From contig CM043949.1 in the NCBI GenBank assembly GCA_014529385.2, positions 144,595,850 to 144,659,849 on the forward strand: a stretch of DNA of 64,000 nucleotides, read 5' to 3'. The notes under the pieces were generated by a model, which searched no databases, was not told the DNA's origin, and was given only the letters and a program-made list of their open reading frames with translations. The DNA comes from Adiantum capillus-veneris. Lineage: Eukaryota; Streptophyta; Polypodiopsida; Polypodiales; Pteridaceae. Shown here in pieces: positions 59,272 through 64,000 of this stretch (positions are counted from its first letter, which is position 1; each line of letters begins with the position of its first letter). A program made the position numbers and the translations under genes.

Positions 59272-59874
59272 CTATAGATCATTCCATAGGTATGGTCTGA
59301 TTTTCAGTAATTCTCCTAAAGTAAGAGTGCATTGGATGGGTGTAGACATGATTGAATGAATGTTGTCTACTTCTAGGGTTTGTTCCACTCTTTTTACTTG
59401 AGTGGTCTTACACACTATAGATTCATCTTCGTTATCTTCTAAGTAAGAGGGTAATGTTTTCAAGGTCAATGGTTTAGAAATTCCTGAAGCTTCAGATCCA
59501 CAATCCCCATACAAGGATTGTACATCCATGTCCATTCCAAGAGGTAGATTGTCTAACCAAACTTCCTCTATAGGAGCTGATTTTAGAGTTAGGCTCCCAT
59601 CATTGATCTCTCTAACTTTTTGCCATAAGTGTCTTGGCTCGTCTTTCTCTAGGAATTGAATTCCGTCTAAGGCATCTTCGTTGTCCGGAACTATAAGTTC
59701 TGGCTCTTTTGTTTCAAGGTGGGGTTCTACCACCACTTTGGATTTTTCTTTAGTGTCTATTACCACATACTCCTCAGATTTTGTCATACTTTTGAGATTG
59801 GGTTTTTGTTTTTCTAGCAACTCTCGCGTGATTCTTACCAGATTTTGATAAACTTCAATCTTAGCTGCTTCCAT
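59272..59874 (-). pseudogene. Ty3/gypsy G3: gag-protease linker (200 aa frame)
   Basis: An acidic frame with TPIQCTLTLGELLKIRPYLW at its end, a block that in plant gypsy polyproteins precedes the protease. It is in the same strand and order as the flanking G3 parts. Confidence 0.6.
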
Positions 59875-60213
59875 GTTTGGAGAAGGATAGTTTTGTCATT
59901 TGTTTTCCATGTTTTGGCCTGCTTTAAGTCCCGCTTGGTAGGCTTCCAAGACTACATTAATAGGCTCAAAAATTTTGTCTACCAAAATTGATCCTCCAGA
60001 TTTCATCATGGTTTCCTTGATTTCGCTTCCAGTTTCTTTCACCTTTTCTTGGAATAGCTTCTTTGCTTTCTCCTCGATTTCATCCTTTTGTTTCTACCTT
60101 CTCATCTCATACCTTTTGCTTCTGCTTCTTTTGGTCTTTTGAGAGGTAATGTTTGTATTATTTGAATCATAAGAGGAGTTATGTTTCTTTTTCTTAGCCT
60201 CGGCTCTGGCGAT

Positions 60214-60675
60214 TTACTTGATTGGAACCATCTGTTCACTCTCAGATGAGCTACTAGGTATCACTTGGACTACGTTTACTACGGTTTTACCCTTGTTTAA
60301 AGGACTTTTTGGACAATCTTCCGGGAAGTATCCTCCCTGTTTGGAACATTGTATGTAATAAGCTTCAACTGGCTTGAGGTTTTTGGAACATTGTATGTAA
60401 TAAGCTTCAACTGGCTTGAGGTTTTTGTCAGGATCTGGGCATTCATTTTTCCAATGATCATCTGCATCACAGTTATGACAGTTTCCCGTTCTTGGCTTAA
60501 TCATGGATCTTACAATAGGAGGTATAACACCTTGATTAGCTACATAATACATTGGTGCAAGCTCTGGTGGAGTATAAGTCACAGGTTCTTCCATTGGTGG
60601 TGGATGTGAATTATACCGATCTCCTTCTACCATTACTCTAGATGGACTAGGCTCAGCATAAGGTGTAACCGGCAC
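60214..60675 (-). pseudogene. Ty3/gypsy G3: nucleocapsid zinc-knuckle part of Gag
   Basis: The minus strand has Pro-rich sequence followed by NCHNCDADDHWKNECPDP, a CX2CX4HX4C zinc knuckle. A 14-residue block, KNLKPVEAYYIQCS, is repeated twice in tandem (42 bp duplication, in frame), then a degenerate second knuckle (CSKQGGYFPEDC, Tyr in place of His) and a Ser-rich end. Confidence 0.8.
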
Positions 60676-60730
60676 TAGTGCTTATTCATCTATGTCTCTC
60701 TCTGGATGCATGTACTTTACATGCACTGCA

Positions 60731-61878
60731 TTATCCCGGATATGGAGGTTGTTGGCCCAACACGGGTTGAGGTCTTTCCATACCCATCGGTGGTCTTTGA
60801 GCTGGGGTCATATTAGGCTGATACCGATACATGGGTTGTCCTTGTGGCCTCAAAGGCACGTATTGAACATTCCCATCATACTTTGTTCTGTAATAGCACT
60901 TATTGGTCTCATGGTTGGTCCATTTACCCTCGATGGCACACCATTTTTGTGGTCTAATTTGTTGTCCCTGTTGAGGTATCCCTTGTCCTAGTCCTCTCAT
61001 AGGTGCTTTTTGCATGTTATTCATCATGTCATTCATCCTTTTGAGCATGTATTCTATGGCTAAAAGTGGTGCTGCAACAGCCGTTCCCACTTGAGCTGGT
61101 TTGGTGGATGTTGTTTTCTCGCTTTGGTTATCCTTAGGGACATCTTCTCCATTGAAAATATCACAATTGTCTCCTAAGTCAATAGCATCTGACACACACT
61201 CTTCTAGGGTTGTATGCTTCTTGCTATACAATATAACATGAAGTTCTTTGTTTAGCAATCCCTCTAGAAATAATGATACTAGTTGTTCTTCTACCGGTAT
61301 CTCTAGCTTTCGGTATCTAGCAATGTATTGTTTCATTCGGGTTGCACAATCCCTAACAGACTCACCTTGTTTCTGTTTAAAGCTGTAGATTTGAGCTACC
61401 GTATTGTGTTTGATCCCTGTTTTGAAACAAGCAGCTACAAATCCTTGAGCTAATGTGTTCAAGTTCATGATTGACCTTGGTGGAATGCTTTGGAACCATG
61501 TTAATGCTTTTCCTTCTAATATCATTATAAACCCTTTGAATTGAGTATGGAAATCGAATATGCCTTATGATCTTAGCACTTGCTTAAAGCTGGCTAAGTG
61601 GTCGTATGGATCCGCTAATCCACTATATTTTCTGACCCATTTTTGAAAATCAGCTGGTCTAACACGTCTATTTGGTTCAACTCCCGGTCTCCTGGTAGTT
61701 GGTCCGTTCTAAGTGCTTCAAACCAGTCTGTTGGGAATAGTAACTCATGTAGCCCTGGACTGGCTTTAGTGTCACCCGATTTTCTGCGTGATGAGGTGGT
61801 TTTTGGTTTCTTAACATTACTCTCAGAAGATCTCTCACGGTGTTCATCTTTTAGAATAGTTTCTGGTCCTTGGCCCAA
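60731..61878 (-). pseudogene. Ty3/gypsy G3: Gag core
   Basis: Frame 61525-60731 carries the retrotransposon Gag fold: ALTWFQSIPPRSIMNLNTLA, FKQKQGESVRDCATRMKQYI, LFLEGLLNKELHVILYSKKH. A Gln/Pro/Met-rich tail follows, with KWCAIEGKWTNHETNKCYYR. The preceding frame 61878-61615 (GLHELLFPTDWFEALRTDQL) is its N-terminal part after a frame break. Confidence 0.8.
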
Positions 61879-61917
61879 TATCCAATCCCTAATGGAATAC
61901 CCTTGATATTTGGTTTG

Positions 61918-63399
61918 TTATACCTCCTTAGGAGTCATCATAACAAAGTTGTTGTTATAACAATCCCTAAACAGGTAGGTTGGTAGATCTGCTAATCCCT
62001 TATCTTTGATCTTGAAGATATAGATGATCTTCATGGGCGTTAGTTGTCTCGATTTGGCATACGAAGTCCATAGAATATCTTTGATATTTGTATCCTCCCA
62101 ACAATAGACTCCGATCCTAGGATTATCTGTACTAAGCCGTTTCAAGGGCTTCAGATCAACTTGATCGTATCCCTCGAATTCTAAAGTAGGTGGTCCTTCT
62201 TTTGCTGCCATATCTGGAATTATGGTGTTTACTTCTAACCCCATTTGTCTATCACATCAGGGTTTTCAACTTGTAAATACTGAGTTCCGTTTCTATTAAT
62301 GTACAAATTTCCTTGTTTGTTTGCCTTGATCTCCTCTTCGGACTCAATACCATGGTCATCAATGCGAATAGATTACTCTTTGTTAGGATCCAAGTAAATC
62401 TGAGCTCCATGGCAATTAGTCTTATAAAATGAGAGTATATGCTTGTAGCGCATTGTCGTTCCGTTTCTGAGCGAGTCAAATAGGAGGAAATTTCAGATGT
62501 TGAATCTGAAAAAGTGTCTAAGACTTCTTCAAAAATAGTGTAAGGGGTTGCCTTGATTCGCACTCTCTTCACTTGAAGATCAAGTGTCAAAAACTCCTCT
62601 TTTAACTCTTCTTTTGTGTCAATAAAATCTTTGGCCACCTCAGAAGATTCAAAAATGGTTGCAATACAGTAGTCCTCCCTCATATTAAGCAGACATTGGA
62701 TATGATGGAGAGGGATATACTGTTTTCCATTGATATAGAAGTAGGGAAAGTTTGGAACAATAAGGGAAGCCTCAGACACCTCTACCTCCTCTGTGGGCTC
62801 ATCAATGATAGTACTAGCTCTAAATTGAGCCACATCAAAATTTGCACTCTCCTGCTCCTCAACTGCAACATCAATTTCCTCCTCTTCTAGAATTTCACTT
62901 TTCTCAAGCTTCAAAACTGTGGAAACATTTGTATTTGTTCCCTCTTTGTATGTATTTTTGACTTCATCACCTTTGCCTTGCATATCAACTTTAAGGAACA
63001 AAAAGAAAAGAAAGGAAACTTCTTTTGGAACAAGGTGCAAGGCTTTGAATGTAATTGACAAGAAATCGTTGGTGGACAAATAAATGAAATCTTCTTAGAA
63101 AATCTTCCTATCCTCCTTGTTACTTTGCCTTTCTCGATTGAGTTGGTAGTAAATTCAGCTAGATGGCAATAAGTCTTACCATCTAAAACCAAACACTTGC
63201 CTTCAAATGCCTCTTTAAACTCTTTGAATTCTTCTGACAAAAAGTCCTTCAAATTGTCTAGCATAACTGCAAGATCAAAGAAAGGATTGAATATTTCATA
63301 TGACTTGGTGTACACTTCCATGTCACCACCATCCATGACAGCAACCAAGAGCTTCTCACTTGGAATCTCCTCTAAAATCTCTTCACGACCTTCATTCAT
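61918..63399 (-). pseudogene. G3 upstream ORF region of unknown function
   Basis: Minus-strand frames 63399-62911, 63079-62252 and 62244-61918 follow one another with frameshifts and read as one former protein of roughly 480 residues upstream of Gag. Visible blocks: FKEFKEAFEGKCLVLDGKTY, EEEEIDVAVEEQESANFDVA, FPYFYINGKQYIPLHHIQCL, GPPTLEFEGYDQVDLKPLKR and TPMKIIYIFKIKDKGLADLP. I recognise no domain. The acidic middle resembles a structural or accessory protein. Position suggests an extra ORF or a long Gag N-terminus of this gypsy lineage. Confidence 0.5.
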
Positions 63400-63473
63400 G
63401 GTTTGGTTGGAAAAAAGTTCGAAGCAAAGAAGCTAGACCAAAATGGAGAGGCTAAGGCCGAAGAAGAACCGAA

Positions 63474-63620
63474 ACAGTGCGATAGAAGCACCAGACACAA
63501 TCTGCGGACTACCGCTATCGCCTCGTGCAGAGGTTTAGGCCGTGGAAGAAAAACCCAAACAACGCGATAGAAGCACGAGGCACAATCTACGGACTACCAC
63601 TATCGCGTCGTGCCACTCAT
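63474..63620. repeat. Duplicated hairpin unit (about 82 bp period) in the G3 leader
   Basis: GCGATAGAAGCACCAGACAC near 63479 and GCGATAGAAGCACGAGGCAC near 63561 begin two units. Each continues ACAATCT(G/A)CGGACTACC(G/A)CTATCGC. GCGATAG and CTATCGC pair within each unit, and GCACGA pairs with TCGTGC in the second. A partial third (AAAGCGATAGAGCAATGATC) follows near 63650. Confidence 0.75.
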
Positions 63621-63830
63621 TAAAAACGCACCAACGGAACCCTCAACAAAGCGATAGAGCAATGATCCAAAACACTCACCCTCGCATCGTGTGGGACCAG
63701 CGTGCTGGATAGAGAGATCAATGAGATAGAGTTGAGAGAGAATTGAAATAGAGCTTTGAAGATGTTAAACTTAAAGATTCTTGCATCGTGCGGCACCAAA
63801 AAAAGTACAACACCATAAAAAGACAAGATC

Positions 63831-63843
63831 AATATTTATATAA
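63831..63843 (-). promoter_or_regulatory. TATA box for the G3 minus-strand transcript
   Basis: On the minus strand CCCCCTTATATAAATATTG gives a good plant TATA box about 430 bp before the first ATG of the G3 ORF region (63399). This suggests that the 3' end of the window holds the G3 LTR or leader. Confidence 0.5.
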
Positions 63844-64000
63844 GGGGGTCAAAAATGACTGTTATGGACACGTGTCATTCATGCACACATGCCATGTGGC
63901 ATGCTTCAACGGACACTGTACAGATGGTCGGCTGTATAAAAAGCTCATGTCACATGTTCATTTTCCACCTTCCCCCAAAAACCACGTTCTCATCGTTTCG

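Overview
The window reads as a transposon-dense intergenic stretch of a plant nuclear genome. I found no intact host gene. The plant signals are a PIF/Harbinger pair (Myb-like ORF plus DDE transposase), Ty1/copia elements primed by an initiator-Met-type site, several Ty3/gypsy elements, and two decayed PPR-type (pentatricopeptide) gene copies. Decayed PPR copies of this kind, with (AC)n and (CT)n microsatellites, would fit a fern or lycophyte, but that assignment is weak inference.

Region 1 (1-8.7 kb): an unusual retroelement. A reverse-transcriptase (RT) gene of about 3.3 kb (2827-6082, with three stops and one frameshift) sits between two direct copies of a 2.3 kb non-LTR-like sequence (1-2278 and 6271-8570). 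(AC)n tracts bound the unit. The RT motifs and the flanking 'pseudo-LTR' layout recall Penelope-like elements, but I see no GIY-YIG endonuclease, RNase H or integrase. This is the best candidate in the window for an undescribed element.

Region 2 (8.7-25 kb): a 0.45 kb foldback (8822-9271); a PPR pseudogene at 10.7-12.1 kb with an inverted relative at 22.6-24.0 kb; a tandem array of about 150 bp units (14.15-15.1 kb); and a repeat family made of a (CT)n tract plus a GC-rich hairpin, four hairpin copies of which surround a near-complete PIF/Harbinger transposon (17886-21344).

Region 3 (25.1-53.25 kb): a nested pile. An old minus-strand gypsy element (G1, 53.25-49.62 kb, continuing at 27.97-26.51 kb) is split inside its RNase H domain by a 21.6 kb array. 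The array is LTR-internal-LTR-internal-LTR-internal-LTR of a gag-only family whose LTR end, primer site and gag resemble those of G1. It is itself interrupted by three different copia elements with clear 5 bp target duplications: 28162-31190 (+), 33045-38279 (-) and 42746-48471 (-). A second gypsy fragment (G2) abuts G1 at about 26.51 kb.

Region 4 (53.25-64 kb): a separate, long minus-strand gypsy element (G3) with gag, protease, RNase H and integrase but with its RT deleted. A 1.34 kb DNA element with CACTA...TAGTG ends interrupts its integrase. An unrelated protease remnant lies downstream, and a TATA-containing leader with repeated hairpins lies upstream.

Nothing here looks like an operon or pathway. 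The organising principle is successive insertion, whose order can be read directly from the sequence.
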